A DNA stretch of 64,000 nt from Pseudomonas sp. NC02 (GCF_002874965.1 NZ_CP025624.1:2170001-2234000); one strand, 5' to 3'. Counted from the first letter of the stretch, positions 8,837 through 17,365 are shown. Numbers and translations are program-made. The notes: generated by a model from the letters alone, not told the origin.

Positions 8837-8953
8837 GGCTGTAACTCCGATTGATCTTATGGGTCTGTGGCTAGATCTTAGGAGTGATGAACATACAGTT
8901 TTAGCGATATTTTATTATCTGATAGGATCGCTTTTTCTCATGGGAGATAGCCG
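8837..8953. promoter_or_regulatory. divergent promoter region with inverted repeat (LysR site candidate)
   Basis: AT-rich gap between the aldolase operon (minus) and the LysR gene (plus). AGCGAT at 8903-8908 and ATCGCT at 8927-8932 form an inverted repeat around an AT-rich core containing TTATTATCTGATAG. The position suits a LysR operator controlling both directions. No binding data; inference only. Confidence 0.45.
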
Positions 8954-9850
8954 ATGATCACGTTCAAGCAAATCGACGCGTTGTACTGGATTGCCGAGCT
9001 GGGCAGTTTCGAGGCGGCGGCGAACAAGCTGAACATGTCGCAGTCGGCGATTTCCAAGCGCATCCAGGAGTTGGAAGAAACCTTCGATGTGGAGATTTTC
9101 GACCGCAGCAAACGCAATGCGCGGTTGACGGAAAAGGGCGCCGAGTTGCTCGACTACGCCAAGGACCTGCTGGAGCGTCGCGACTACATGCTGGAGCGGG
9201 TCAGCACCCGTGAAGTGCTGGTGCGCAGGTTTCGCCTGGGGGTGACGGAATTGACGGCTTTCACCTGGTTGCCGGCGCTGGTGGAGGCGTTGCGCGAGGC
9301 CTATCCCAAGGTGCAGATCGAGCCGTCGGTGGAGTTGAGCAGTGAGCTGTTTCGCAAGCTGGAGAGTGATGAGCTGGACCTGGTGATCGTGCCTGATGCC
9401 TACAGTGATTCGCGCTTCCTGAGTACGCCGCTGGGCAGTGTGGAAAACGCCTGGATGTGCGCACCGGGGTTGGTCAGCGAGGCTGATCCGGTGGGGCTTG
9501 AGGCATTGGCCGGGTATACGGTGTTGACCCAGGGGTCGCACTCGGGGACGGGGCTGATTTATGAGCGCTGGTTGGCAGCGCATGCTGTGCAGATGCCGCG
9601 CAAGTTGACCAGTCATAACCTGTTGGTGCAGGTCGGGCTGGCGCTGTCGGGGGTGGGGGTGAGTTATTTGCCCAAGGGGTGTTTGTCGCATTTGATCGAG
9701 CGCGGGGAGCTGCGCGCGCTGGTGACGGAACCGGCGCTACCGAGGGTTGGGTATGTGGCGTTGCATCGCGGGGATCGGCAGTTTGGCTTGAACCAGAATG
9801 TGGCGCAGTTGGCGGTGCAGTGTTGTGATTTTTCGCGGTTGTTGTTTTAG
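8954..9850 (+). CDS. LysR-family regulator, divergent from the aldolase-aminotransferase-symporter operon
   Basis: DNA-binding activator/repressor of 298 residues. The N-terminal winged helix is at 1-60 with the FEAAANKLNMSQSAISKRIQELE recognition region (16-38), followed by the linker helix and the periplasmic-binding-like effector domain. ATG follows GGGAGA. It lies back-to-back with the RraA-aminotransferase-symporter operon, 117 bases apart, so it most likely controls that operon and responds to its substrate or a catabolic intermediate. The 3' part is unusually rich in G and T at third positions compared with neighbours. Confidence 0.93.
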   Translation: MITFKQIDALYWIAELGSFEAAANKLNMSQSAISKRIQELEETFDVEIFDRSKRNARLTEKGAELLDYAKDLLERRDYMLERVSTREVLVRRFRLGVTELTAFTWLPALVEALREAYPKVQIEPSVELSSELFRKLESDELDLVIVPDAYSDSRFLSTPLGSVENAWMCAPGLVSEADPVGLEALAGYTVLTQGSHSGTGLIYERWLAAHAVQMPRKLTSHNLLVQVGLALSGVGVSYLPKGCLSHLIERGELRALVTEPALPRVGYVALHRGDRQFGLNQNVAQLAVQCCDFSRLLF

Positions 9851-9901
9851 TTTTTCGAAGCAGTGAGCGAGTCCTTAAAGACCTACCCGGTGTAATCCAT
9901 C

Positions 9902-10825
9902 ATGAAACGCCATTTCGAAGATTTGCAGCTGGGCAGCATCGAGCTGTTCTGCCTGGCCGCCGAGGCCAGCAGCTTTACCGCCGCCGCCCAGGTGGCAGGC
10001 GTGACCCCGGCGGCGGTGAGCCGCAGCATCTCGCGGTTGGAAGAGCGCCTGGGCTCCCGGCTGTTTGTGCGCACCACCCGCAGCATCCGCCTGACCGATG
10101 GCGGCCGGACATTTTTCGAGCAATGCCGCCAGGCGCTGACGCAACTGGTGGAAGCCCAGCAGGAAATGATGGGCGCGCAATCGGTGCCGTCCGGGCTGTT
10201 GCGCATCAGCATCCCGACCACCTACGGCCATCACCGGATCCTGCCGCTGCTGCCGAAATTCCGTGCGCTGTACCCGCAAGTCAGCGTGGATATCCACATC
10301 AGCAACCGCAACATCGATTTCGTCGCCGAAGGCTATGACCTGGCCATTCGCGTGCGGGCCCAGCCGGACTCGACGCTGATTGCGCGGTTGCTGGAAGACG
10401 CCAGGCTGGTGGTGGTCGCGACGCCGTCATACCTGAAGCGTGCCGGCACGCCCCATGCCCTGGAGGATTTGCCGAACCATGAGTGCATCCAGTACGAATT
10501 GCCGAGCAACGGGCGGCGCATTTCCTGGCTGTTCCAGGTGGACGGCAAGGAGCGGGAGTTTGCCGGGGAAGCAGGCTACAGCTGCTCTGACGATGTGCTG
10601 GGTGGCGTAACCCTGGCCAAGCACGGCGCGGGGTTATTCCAGACCTACAAGTTCATCGTCGAGGAGGAGTTGGCCAACGGCAGCCTGGTAGAGGTCTTAC
10701 AGCCTTACGGCGGGCGATCACGGCCGTTTACCTTGCTGTATCCCCACGGCCGCTATGTGCCCCATCGGGTGCGGGCGTTTGTGGATTTTCTGCTGGAGCA
10801 TCGCGCCGAATGGGCGGCGCTGTAG
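9902..10825 (+). CDS. LysR-family transcriptional regulator
   Basis: LysR protein of the CrgA/DmlR-like subgroup, 307 residues. HTH is within residues 10-65 (FTAAAQVAGVTPAAVSRSISRLE), followed by the FVRTTRSIRLTDGG turn typical of this subgroup, then the effector domain with GYDLAIRVRAQPDSTLIARLL. No divergent partner is present. Its 3' end overlaps the convergent TetR gene by 98 bases, so transcription of the two may interfere. The target is unknown; such regulators often control an adjacent oxidoreductase or efflux gene. Confidence 0.9.
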   Translation: MKRHFEDLQLGSIELFCLAAEASSFTAAAQVAGVTPAAVSRSISRLEERLGSRLFVRTTRSIRLTDGGRTFFEQCRQALTQLVEAQQEMMGAQSVPSGLLRISIPTTYGHHRILPLLPKFRALYPQVSVDIHISNRNIDFVAEGYDLAIRVRAQPDSTLIARLLEDARLVVVATPSYLKRAGTPHALEDLPNHECIQYELPSNGRRISWLFQVDGKEREFAGEAGYSCSDDVLGGVTLAKHGAGLFQTYKFIVEEELANGSLVEVLQPYGGRSRPFTLLYPHGRYVPHRVRAFVDFLLEHRAEWAAL

Positions 10826-11432
10826 CGGCGGATAAGTCCCAGGTCAGCATCAGTTGGCCAATGGCAGTATCGATGGCATCAGCGTCGACGCCATCCCGGG
10901 CCAGGATCGACACGCCTTGCAGAAAACTGTCGTAGACCGTGGCCATGGCACGGGCGTTGGTCTCGGAGGGTAACTGGCCCGCCCGGATGCCGCGCTCGAC
11001 ACAATGCACGATGCCCGCCCGTGTGCGCTCTCGCGAATGGGTCAGCCCATGGGTGACTTGTGCGTTCTCGGGGGAGGGCGCGCTCATCACGCCCAGGGCT
11101 ACCATGCAGCCTTTGGGATGCCCCTCTTCACACTGCATGCGTGCCGATTGGCGCAACGCCGTCTCGATGGCCTGGCGCGGTGGCAGGCTGTCATCCCACA
11201 GGCATTCGGTGACCTGGGCGAACGTCGCCAGATAACGCTGCACGCACTCCTGGAACAGCGCGTCCTTGGAGCCGAACGCCGCGTAGAAACTCGGCGCGGA
11301 GATGCCGCCGCCCAATCCGGCTTTCAACTGGCTCAGGGACGTCGCGTCGTAACCGTGCTGCCAGAACAGGTGCATGGCCTGTTCCACGGCCTGGTCGCGG
11401 TCGAAGGTGCGGGGGCGGCCCATCTGTGCCAT
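10728..11432 (-). CDS. TetR/AcrR-family repressor
   Basis: 234 residues. The frame is open further upstream, but the start ATG at 11432 gives the canonical beginning MGRPRTFDRDQAVEQAMHLF and follows GAGAGGA. The HTH lies at about residues 25-50 (TSLSQLKAGLGGGISAPSFY), followed by the ligand-binding helical domain. The C-terminal 30 residues are Pro/Ala-rich and overlap the convergent LysR gene. It is divergent from an MFS exporter, with two related operator-like half-sites in the 124-base gap. This is the standard arrangement for drug-responsive derepression of an efflux gene. Confidence 0.9.
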   Translation of the reverse strand: MAQMGRPRTFDRDQAVEQAMHLFWQHGYDATSLSQLKAGLGGGISAPSFYAAFGSKDALFQECVQRYLATFAQVTECLWDDSLPPRQAIETALRQSARMQCEEGHPKGCMVALGVMSAPSPENAQVTHGLTHSRERTRAGIVHCVERGIRAGQLPSETNARAMATVYDSFLQGVSILARDGVDADAIDTAIGQLMLTWDLSAATAPPIRRDAPAENPQTPAPDGAHSGRGDTAR

Positions 11433-11458
11433 GTGGAAATCCTCTCGGGTGATGAGAT

Positions 11459-11529
11459 AAATACTAGTCGATACATAAGTCGTTGACAACGCTGCGTGGG
11501 GCGCCCAACATTTATATCGATCGGTATTT
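11459..11529. promoter_or_regulatory. paired TetR operator candidate
   Basis: AAATACTAGTCGATACA at 11459-11475 and the reverse complement of 11513-11529 (AAATACCGATCGATATA) match at 13 of 17 positions, so the gap holds two inverted copies of one motif. The second copy is also a near-palindrome (ATACCGA-TCGATAT). It sits between the divergent TetR and MFS genes. Confidence 0.55.
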
Positions 11530-11556
11530 AAATCCTCTCGCTCAAGGAGTTTCCCT

Positions 11557-12780
11557 GTGACCCCCTCAACCACCTTATCGGCAGACGCCGTTCCCGACCG
11601 CTTGCCCGTCGGCGCCTTGCTCGCCCTGGCCATGACCGGTTTCATCTGCATCGTCACCGAAACCCTGCCGGCGGGCCTGTTGCCGCTGATCAGCGATGGG
11701 CTGGGAGTTTCAGCGTCCATGGCCGGGCAGATGGTCACCGCGTATGCGCTGGGCTCGGTGCTGGCGGTGATCCCGCTGACCATCGCGACTCGCGGCTGGC
11801 GTAGACGCAATGTGCTGCTGCTGACCATCGTCGGTTTTCTGCTGTTCAACTCCATCACGGCGCTGTCCTCCCACTACGGGCTGACGTTGCTGGCGCGGTT
11901 CCTCGCCGGGATGGCGGCGGGGCTGGCCTGGAGTTTGTTGGCCGGCTATGCGCGGCGCATGGTTGAGCCTCATCAGCAGGGCAAGGCGTTGGCGCTGGCC
12001 ATGGTAGGAACGCCGATTGCCCTGTCACTCGGCGTACCGCTGGGCACCTGGCTGGGTGGGCTGGTGGGCTGGCGCACCACGTTCGGGATCATGTCGGCAC
12101 TGACCCTGGTGCTGATTGTCTGGGTGCTGGTGAAAGTGCCTGATTACCCCGGCCAGTCGGCCCATCAGCGCATGCCGTTGCGCAAGGTGCTGACCACTCC
12201 GGGTGTGCGACCAGTGCTGGCGGTGGTGATCTCATGGATGCTCGCCCACAACATTCTCTATACCTACATCGCGCCGTTTGTGGCCCCGGCGGGCTTGGTG
12301 GACCGTGTGGATCTGGTGTTGTTGGTGTTTGGTATAGCGGCGCTGCTCGGGATTTGGGTGACTGCCCGGTTGGTGGATGTGGCGTTGCGCAAGACGGTGC
12401 TGGTCAGCCTGGCGGGCTTTGCGGCGACGTGCCTGGCGTTCGGTTTTCTCGCGCAAGTGCCGGGCGTTATTTACCTCGGCGTGGCGGTCTGGGGCTTGAG
12501 TTTTGGCGGCGCTGCGACGTTGCTGCAAACCGCACTGGCGGATGCGGCAGGCGATGGAGCGGACGTGGCACTGTCGCTGAACGTGGTGGCCTGGAACAGC
12601 GCGATTGCCGGAAGCGGCGTGGTGGGTGGCGTGTTGCTGGATACCTGGGGCGTGGCGTCTTTCCCATGGGCAATGTTGGTGTTGCTGGCGGTGGGCTTCG
12701 CGATTGTGTGGTGCGCGCGACTCCATGGCTTCAAGCCGGGGCACCGGGCCCACGGTAAACCTGTGGTTGGCGGGCACTGA
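11557..12780 (+). CDS. MFS transporter (DHA1-type drug or sugar exporter)
   Basis: Twelve-helix major facilitator, 407 residues, resembling the AraJ/YdhP/SotB group of exporters. Visible are the TM1 motif FICIVTETLPAGLLPLIS, motif A between TM2 and TM3 in degenerate form (ATRGWRRR), and GTWLGGLVGWRTTF at TM5-6. GTG start at 11557 with AAGGAG eight bases upstream. It is divergent from the TetR gene and probably repressed by it. The substrate is unknown; efflux is the likely direction given the TetR partner. Confidence 0.92.
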   Translation: MTPSTTLSADAVPDRLPVGALLALAMTGFICIVTETLPAGLLPLISDGLGVSASMAGQMVTAYALGSVLAVIPLTIATRGWRRRNVLLLTIVGFLLFNSITALSSHYGLTLLARFLAGMAAGLAWSLLAGYARRMVEPHQQGKALALAMVGTPIALSLGVPLGTWLGGLVGWRTTFGIMSALTLVLIVWVLVKVPDYPGQSAHQRMPLRKVLTTPGVRPVLAVVISWMLAHNILYTYIAPFVAPAGLVDRVDLVLLVFGIAALLGIWVTARLVDVALRKTVLVSLAGFAATCLAFGFLAQVPGVIYLGVAVWGLSFGGAATLLQTALADAAGDGADVALSLNVVAWNSAIAGSGVVGGVLLDTWGVASFPWAMLVLLAVGFAIVWCARLHGFKPGHRAHGKPVVGGH

Positions 12781-12782
12781 TA

Positions 12783-12801
12783 TTTCCAAAGTCTTTGGAA
12801 A
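12783..12801. promoter_or_regulatory. 19-base perfect palindrome TTTCCAAAG-T-CTTTGGAAA
   Basis: Located 3 bases after the MFS stop and about 90 bases before a fimbrial-type gene. It is followed by five A residues rather than a T-run on the plus strand, so it could be a weak bidirectional terminator or a protein-binding site for the downstream gene. Confidence 0.45.
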
Positions 12802-12892
12802 AACCGCTTCTAACATCAGACAAATCTTAAAATATCCTGCTGCTCGGCCGATATCCCGGGGCATAGGCTTTATCACCCCCGGGAGTATCGGC

Positions 12893-13273
12893 ATGCGCAT
12901 CAAGAGAATGTCTGCAATCCATGTTGGCCTGTTGTTCAGCCTGTCCGGTGCCTGCATGGCCGCGAGCCCGGTGGGGCAGGGAGTCATCTCGTTTCACGGC
13001 AGCATCGTCGAAGCGTCTTGCACACCGCTCGCCGTGGCCAACGGGATGAAACTCAACAATTGCCCTACGTCCGCACGCGGCAGCGCCATCAGCGTGCGCA
13101 GTGTGCAACCGGTGGGCTCGGTCACGGCCCTCGACCACAGCGCCGTGAACGTGAAGCTGGTCGCCGACAGTGGCCGGGGAGACCGCTATTACCAGCAGCA
13201 ATATGCGTTGGTGGATGGCCAAGGGAGGCCTGTGACGTCGGGGCAGTATCTGATTACATTAACGTCACCTTGA
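12893..13273 (+). CDS. orphan type 1 fimbrial-like secreted protein
   Basis: 126 residues. A Sec signal peptide (about 1-24, cleavage near CMAAS) precedes the segment GQGVISFHGSIVEASC, which resembles the first strand of chaperone-usher pilins. Two cysteines (about positions 41 and 54) could form the pilin disulfide. Half the length of the protein is shorter than a normal pilin (about 170-180). There are no chaperone or usher genes nearby, so it is an orphan. ATG follows GGGAG; an earlier frame extension lies inside the MFS gene. Assignment rests on the N-terminal pattern only. Confidence 0.75.
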   Translation: MRIKRMSAIHVGLLFSLSGACMAASPVGQGVISFHGSIVEASCTPLAVANGMKLNNCPTSARGSAISVRSVQPVGSVTALDHSAVNVKLVADSGRGDRYYQQQYALVDGQGRPVTSGQYLITLTSP

Positions 13274-13295
13274 GAGATGGCAGTGGATCAACCCG

Positions 13296-14201
13296 ATGAA
13301 CCTGACTGGACACAACCTCGCGCTCCTGACTTCCCTCAGCGTCTTGCTTGAGGAGAGGAACGTCACGCGGGCGGCGGCGAAGCTCAACCTGACGCAGTCG
13401 GCGTTATCCGCGCAGTTGTCGCGGTTGCGTGACCTGTTCGGCGACCCTTTATTGATGCCTGCTCAGTCCGGAAAAGGCATGGTGCTGACAGCACGTGCCG
13501 AACATTTGCGTCAGCCGTTGCGCCAGGCGTTGCAGGTACTGGGGACGGTGGTCGGTGACCTTCCATGCTTTGATCCTGCCAAGTCGGACCGGACCTTTGT
13601 GATTGGCGCGAACGATAACGCCGCTGCGATCGTCGCGCCCCGGCTGGTGCAGCTTGTGCAGGCTGCGAGTCCTGGGGGCATCCGGGTTTCGATACGTGCG
13701 ATCGACCAGGTGTTGCTTGGCGATCAGTTGGAAAGCGGCGAGATTGACGTCGCGCTGGTATCACACAGCCGTATCGGGAACCTGTCGCACGAGTTGCTGC
13801 TGCAGGAAGAATTCAAGATGGCCCAGCGCGCCGATCACCCTCGCGGATCCGCGCCACCAACGCTGGAGGAATACCTGGGCCTGGAGCATGTGGTGGTGTC
13901 GGGTGCCGTGAACAGCTTTCACGGTTTTATTGATGATGTGCTCGCGCAGAAGGGGCGTGCGCGCCGTGTCGCGGTGTCGGTGCCTTACTACAGCATCGTT
14001 CCATTGCTGCTGCAGAACAGCGACTGTGTAAGTGTGCTTCCGTCCCGTTTCCTGAGCCGTTATGAGCGCTCGCTGGCGGCCCTTGCTCTGCCCCTCGAGG
14101 TGCGCGACTTCAGTTTGTTCTCTGCCTGGCATCCACGGTTCGACAAGGACCTGGCACATCTCTGGTTGCGCGAACAACTCAAGCTCTGCGTGCTTTCCTG
14201 A
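13296..14201 (+). CDS. LysR-family regulator (NodD/NahR-like)
   Basis: 301 residues. HTH region RNVTRAAAKLNLTQSALSAQ at about 21-40, then LRDLFGDPLLMPAQSGKGMVLT, the pattern of the NodD/NahR/LinR subgroup whose members sense aromatic or flavonoid compounds. It lies 117 bases upstream of, and co-directional with, a methyl-parathion-hydrolase-like gene, which is its most plausible target. This subgroup often sits next to the aromatic-degrading genes it controls. Confidence 0.9.
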   Translation: MNLTGHNLALLTSLSVLLEERNVTRAAAKLNLTQSALSAQLSRLRDLFGDPLLMPAQSGKGMVLTARAEHLRQPLRQALQVLGTVVGDLPCFDPAKSDRTFVIGANDNAAAIVAPRLVQLVQAASPGGIRVSIRAIDQVLLGDQLESGEIDVALVSHSRIGNLSHELLLQEEFKMAQRADHPRGSAPPTLEEYLGLEHVVVSGAVNSFHGFIDDVLAQKGRARRVAVSVPYYSIVPLLLQNSDCVSVLPSRFLSRYERSLAALALPLEVRDFSLFSAWHPRFDKDLAHLWLREQLKLCVLS

Positions 14202-14317
14202 CGACATCAGGCCCTGGCAGGTATCTACGCCACACATACCTGGCATGCGGAGTTTCGATTTCAACTATAAAAAACGCTTGAATAGGATGCCGCCGATTCC
14301 AACTGGAGAGCTGCACC

Positions 14318-15310
14318 ATGACCAAGCTGACATTTACCCGCGTGTTGAATTACACGGCCCTTGCTGCTGCTCTGGCACTGGGAGCCATCGCGGCACCGGC
14401 GGTGGCAGTTGCCGCCGCGCCCCAAGTCAAAACCCAGGCCCCTGGTTACTATCGCACGATGCTTGGAGATTTCGAGGTCACCGCGCTGAGTGACGGCACC
14501 ATCGATGCACCGTTCGACAAATTGCTGAATGAGCCGGCTGTCAAGACCACTACCGCACTGCGCAAGGCGTTCCTCGGGGTGCCCACCGAGACCTCGACGA
14601 ACGCGTATCTCGTCAATACCGGCACTCGGCTCATCCTGATCGATACCGGCGCTGGTGCGCTCTTCGGGCCGACCCTGGGCAAGCTCGCGGCCAACCTGCA
14701 GGCAGCCGGCTACAAGCCGGAGCAGGTCGATGACATCCTTCTCACGCACATGCACCCGGACCACGTGGGTGGGCTGGTTGCCGAAGGGGTGATGGTGTTT
14801 CCGAACGCCACGGTACACGCCGACAAGCGTGACGCCGATTACTGGCTCTCGCCGGCGAGGCTGGAGCCTGCCTCGGCCGACGCCAACAGCTTCGTACCCG
14901 AGTTCGCGAAGGGTGCAATGGCTTCCTTGAACCCGTATATCGCGCTTGGAAAGTTCCAGCCTTTCCAGGGCAGCGGGGAGATCCTGCCGGGGTTCAAGGC
15001 GCTGTCCAGCTATGGCCATACCCTGGGGCACACCAGCTACCTGGTTGAGAGCAAAGGCCAGAAGATGATTGTCGCCGGTGATCTGATCCACGCCGGTGCC
15101 GTGCAGTTTGCCGACCCGTCGGTGACTATCGAGTTTGATACGGACAAGAAAGCCGCCACCACTGCCCGCGAGACCGTGTTCAGCCTGGCTGCGAAAGAGG
15201 GCGCGCTGGTCGGCGCGGCGCACCTCTCGTTTCCCGGCCTGGGGCATTTGCGTGGTCAGGGCGCCGCGTGGCAATGGGTGCCGCTGAATTACTCAACCGA
15301 ACTGAAGTGA
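14318..15310 (+). CDS. exported metallo-beta-lactamase-fold hydrolase, methyl parathion hydrolase / dihydrocoumarin hydrolase-like
   Basis: 330 residues, the length of methyl parathion hydrolase (MPH). A Sec-type signal peptide (about 1-34) precedes the mature MBL fold. All dinuclear metal ligands are present: H144, H146, D148, H149 in THMHPDHVGG, H234 in SYGHTLGHTSY, D255 in GDLIHAG and H302 in AAHLSFPG. At the positions that distinguish MPH from its lactonase ancestor the gene has L69, H258, I271 and F273, the ancestral (dihydrocoumarin hydrolase) state as I recall it. The likely activity is lactone or aryl-ester hydrolysis in the periplasm. A LysR gene lies on each side. Start ATG follows GGAGAG. 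Confidence 0.9.
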   Translation: MTKLTFTRVLNYTALAAALALGAIAAPAVAVAAAPQVKTQAPGYYRTMLGDFEVTALSDGTIDAPFDKLLNEPAVKTTTALRKAFLGVPTETSTNAYLVNTGTRLILIDTGAGALFGPTLGKLAANLQAAGYKPEQVDDILLTHMHPDHVGGLVAEGVMVFPNATVHADKRDADYWLSPARLEPASADANSFVPEFAKGAMASLNPYIALGKFQPFQGSGEILPGFKALSSYGHTLGHTSYLVESKGQKMIVAGDLIHAGAVQFADPSVTIEFDTDKKAATTARETVFSLAAKEGALVGAAHLSFPGLGHLRGQGAAWQWVPLNYSTELK

Positions 15311-15317
15311 CTCGCGA

Positions 15318-16241
15318 TTAGTACGCTTCACGGGGAATCATGGAAATAAACTCCGACCTGAAGATACCTTCCATGACCTGCATGAAATCCGAGGCGAGCT
15401 TGGAGCGCTGCTGGTGACCCGGAAATACCATCGAAACCTCGAAGGGTATGTCCTGGTCCAGCGGTCTGAACGTAAGGCCCGGGTATTTCGAGTAGGAGGC
15501 GGTGAATGGATCACACACGGTGATGCCGAGCCCCCCGGACACCATTCCGCAGGCGGAGTGCGCGGCGGTGGTTTCAACGCTGGAGACGCCTGCAACACCC
15601 CGAGCCTCCATGGCTGATGTGATGCGTCGCTGCAAAGGATTGTTGGCGTTCAGGGTAATCAGGCGTCGCCCGTGCAAATCCTCCAGGGTCACCACGTCTT
15701 TGGTGGCCAACATATCGTTGGCCGGCATCACGCACACCGCGCTGATGGGTGGCAGGTTGATCACCTGGATCCCGGGATATTCCCCTGAAGGAATCTGCAC
15801 AAAACCAATATCGATCTGGTTGGCAGACGTCAGTTCCAGGATGCCCACCGAGTTGCGCACATCCAACGAGGTTCTGACCTCGGGGTGCTTTCGCGCGAAT
15901 CGGCATACCCCCTCAGCCACCACACTGAGCCCCAGCGTGCTCATTGAACTGATCCTCAATGTGCCGGTGCGCAGCGTCACAAGGTCCTCTGCAACCCGCT
16001 CGATGCGTTCTATGCCTTGATAAAACTTGTCCACCTCCGCGTACAACACCTGTGCTTCCGCCCCGGGAATGAGGCGATTGCCTTCACGGCGAAACAGTCG
16101 AAGGGAAAGGACAATTTCGAGGTCGCGGATGAGCCGGCTGATGGCCGGTTGACTGACCTGAAGTGCCTCGGCGGCGATAGTCATGCTTCCGGTGAGCATG
16201 ACCGCCCTGAAAGCTTCCAATTGGCGAGGATTGAGTTTCAT
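15318..16241 (-). CDS. LysR-family regulator of the adjacent ABC-lyase operon (probable)
   Basis: 307 residues counted from the ATG at 16241 (MKLNPRQLEAFRAVML); the frame is open upstream to 16310, but that extension has no family match. HTH TIAAEALQVSQPAISRLIRDLE at about 21-42, then the effector domain. It reads away from the five-gene ABC importer-lyase operon, 196 bases apart, with inverted repeats in the gap, so it probably controls that operon. Its stop is 8 bases from the stop of the convergent hydrolase gene. OccR/NocR-type LysR proteins that sense opines have a similar beginning and setting. Confidence 0.91.
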   Translation of the reverse strand: MKLNPRQLEAFRAVMLTGSMTIAAEALQVSQPAISRLIRDLEIVLSLRLFRREGNRLIPGAEAQVLYAEVDKFYQGIERIERVAEDLVTLRTGTLRISSMSTLGLSVVAEGVCRFARKHPEVRTSLDVRNSVGILELTSANQIDIGFVQIPSGEYPGIQVINLPPISAVCVMPANDMLATKDVVTLEDLHGRRLITLNANNPLQRRITSAMEARGVAGVSSVETTAAHSACGMVSGGLGITVCDPFTASYSKYPGLTFRPLDQDIPFEVSMVFPGHQQRSKLASDFMQVMEGIFRSEFISMIPREAY

Positions 16242-16285
16242 TGTGGCTCTCGATCGAATGTTGGAGGGCGCATTTTTGCGAGCGT

Positions 16286-16335
16286 ATAACATTTTGTTAT
16301 GTGCGTCCAACCTGTTACCGGTTTGCTATAAGCAT
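16286..16335. promoter_or_regulatory. inverted repeats in divergent LysR/ABC promoter
   Basis: ATAACA-TTT-TGTTAT at 16286-16300 is a perfect inverted repeat 45 bases before the LysR start. A second, wider repeat GTTAC...GTAAC lies at about 16313-16340. The two sites are candidate LysR recognition and activation sites for the operon starting at 16438. Confidence 0.5.
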
Positions 16336-16437
16336 GTAACGGCGCGATGATTTAGTTGCGTGGTTTTACCAAAGAAAAGCCGTTCCCGTTATTAATATCG
16401 GGTGCCGCTTAAGTAAAAATAAAAAAGAGGATAGCGC

Positions 16438-17358
16438 GTGCTGAATTATACCGTCCGCAGGTTGTTACTTCTGCTTCCGATGCTGCTGGGAGTCTCCATT
16501 GTGGTCTTCCTGGTCATGCACTTTATTCCGGGAGATCCTGCGCAGCTGGCAGCAGGTCCGGATGCAACAGCGGAAGATGTTGCGCAAATAAGGCAAAACT
16601 ACGGATTGGATAAGCCGCTAATCAATCAATACCTTATTTATGTCAGGAAAGTTGTCGTGGGTGATTTTGGCGAGTCATTCCAGACATTCACGCCCGTGCT
16701 CGAAGGTATAGCCAGAACTCTTCCCGCCACGATTGAACTGACCGCTGCCGGAATGTTGCTTGCCGTCATCATTGGCGTTCCCCTCGGTATTGCGGCCGCT
16801 TTGAAGCCCAGAGGCTTCCTTGATAGTTCGCTGACCACCGTTGCAGTTCTGGGCATATCAATGCCTGGCTTCTTTCTGGGACTGATATTGATGCTGATCT
16901 TTTCAGCCAACCTCGGATGGTTGCCGCCGACCGGCAGAGGCGGGCTGCAACACCTGATATTACCGGCCTTGACACTTGGTTTGCCGTATGTTGCAACTTT
17001 TTCACGGCTGGCCCGATCCACCATGATGGATGTGCTGAGGGAAGATTATATTCGTACTGCCTATGCGAAAGGTGTACCGAGTTACAAGGTAGTACTCAAG
17101 CATGCACTTTCCAATGCGGCCATTCCATTGGTGACAGTATTCGGTATGGACTTCGGCCGGTTACTGGGTGGCGCGGTTATTGTCGAGACAGTATTTGCCT
17201 GGCCGGGAATGGGGCGGCTCTTGATTGATGCAATCATGGCTCGGGATATTTATGTCGTCCAAGGCACAGTTCTTGTGTTTGCCGCGGTGGTGGTAATTAT
17301 CAACTTAATGGTGGATTTGGTTTATGGCGTCCTCGACCCTCGCGTCACTTACAACTGA
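16438..17358 (+). CDS. oligopeptide-type ABC transporter permease (DppB family)
   Basis: Inner-membrane permease of a PepT-family importer, 306 residues, six predicted helices. N-terminal family motif MLNYTVRRLLLLLPMLLGVS, the large periplasmic loop after TM1 (IPGDPAQL...), and the cytoplasmic EAA-like loop ending YIRTAYAKGVPSYKVVLKHALSNA are present. GTG start at 16438 follows AAAGAGG. First gene of the operon; the next permease starts 7 bases after its stop. Base composition is more AT-rich than the flanking genes. Confidence 0.94.
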   Translation: MLNYTVRRLLLLLPMLLGVSIVVFLVMHFIPGDPAQLAAGPDATAEDVAQIRQNYGLDKPLINQYLIYVRKVVVGDFGESFQTFTPVLEGIARTLPATIELTAAGMLLAVIIGVPLGIAAALKPRGFLDSSLTTVAVLGISMPGFFLGLILMLIFSANLGWLPPTGRGGLQHLILPALTLGLPYVATFSRLARSTMMDVLREDYIRTAYAKGVPSYKVVLKHALSNAAIPLVTVFGMDFGRLLGGAVIVETVFAWPGMGRLLIDAIMARDIYVVQGTVLVFAAVVVIINLMVDLVYGVLDPRVTYN

Positions 17359-17365
17359 GGCCGAT

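Noticed and set aside
8954..9850. Unusual base composition in the 3' half of the LysR gene as sign of a recombination patch
   Set aside because: Third positions are G/T-rich but the protein motif pattern is continuous and the gene is intact; not enough to claim an event.
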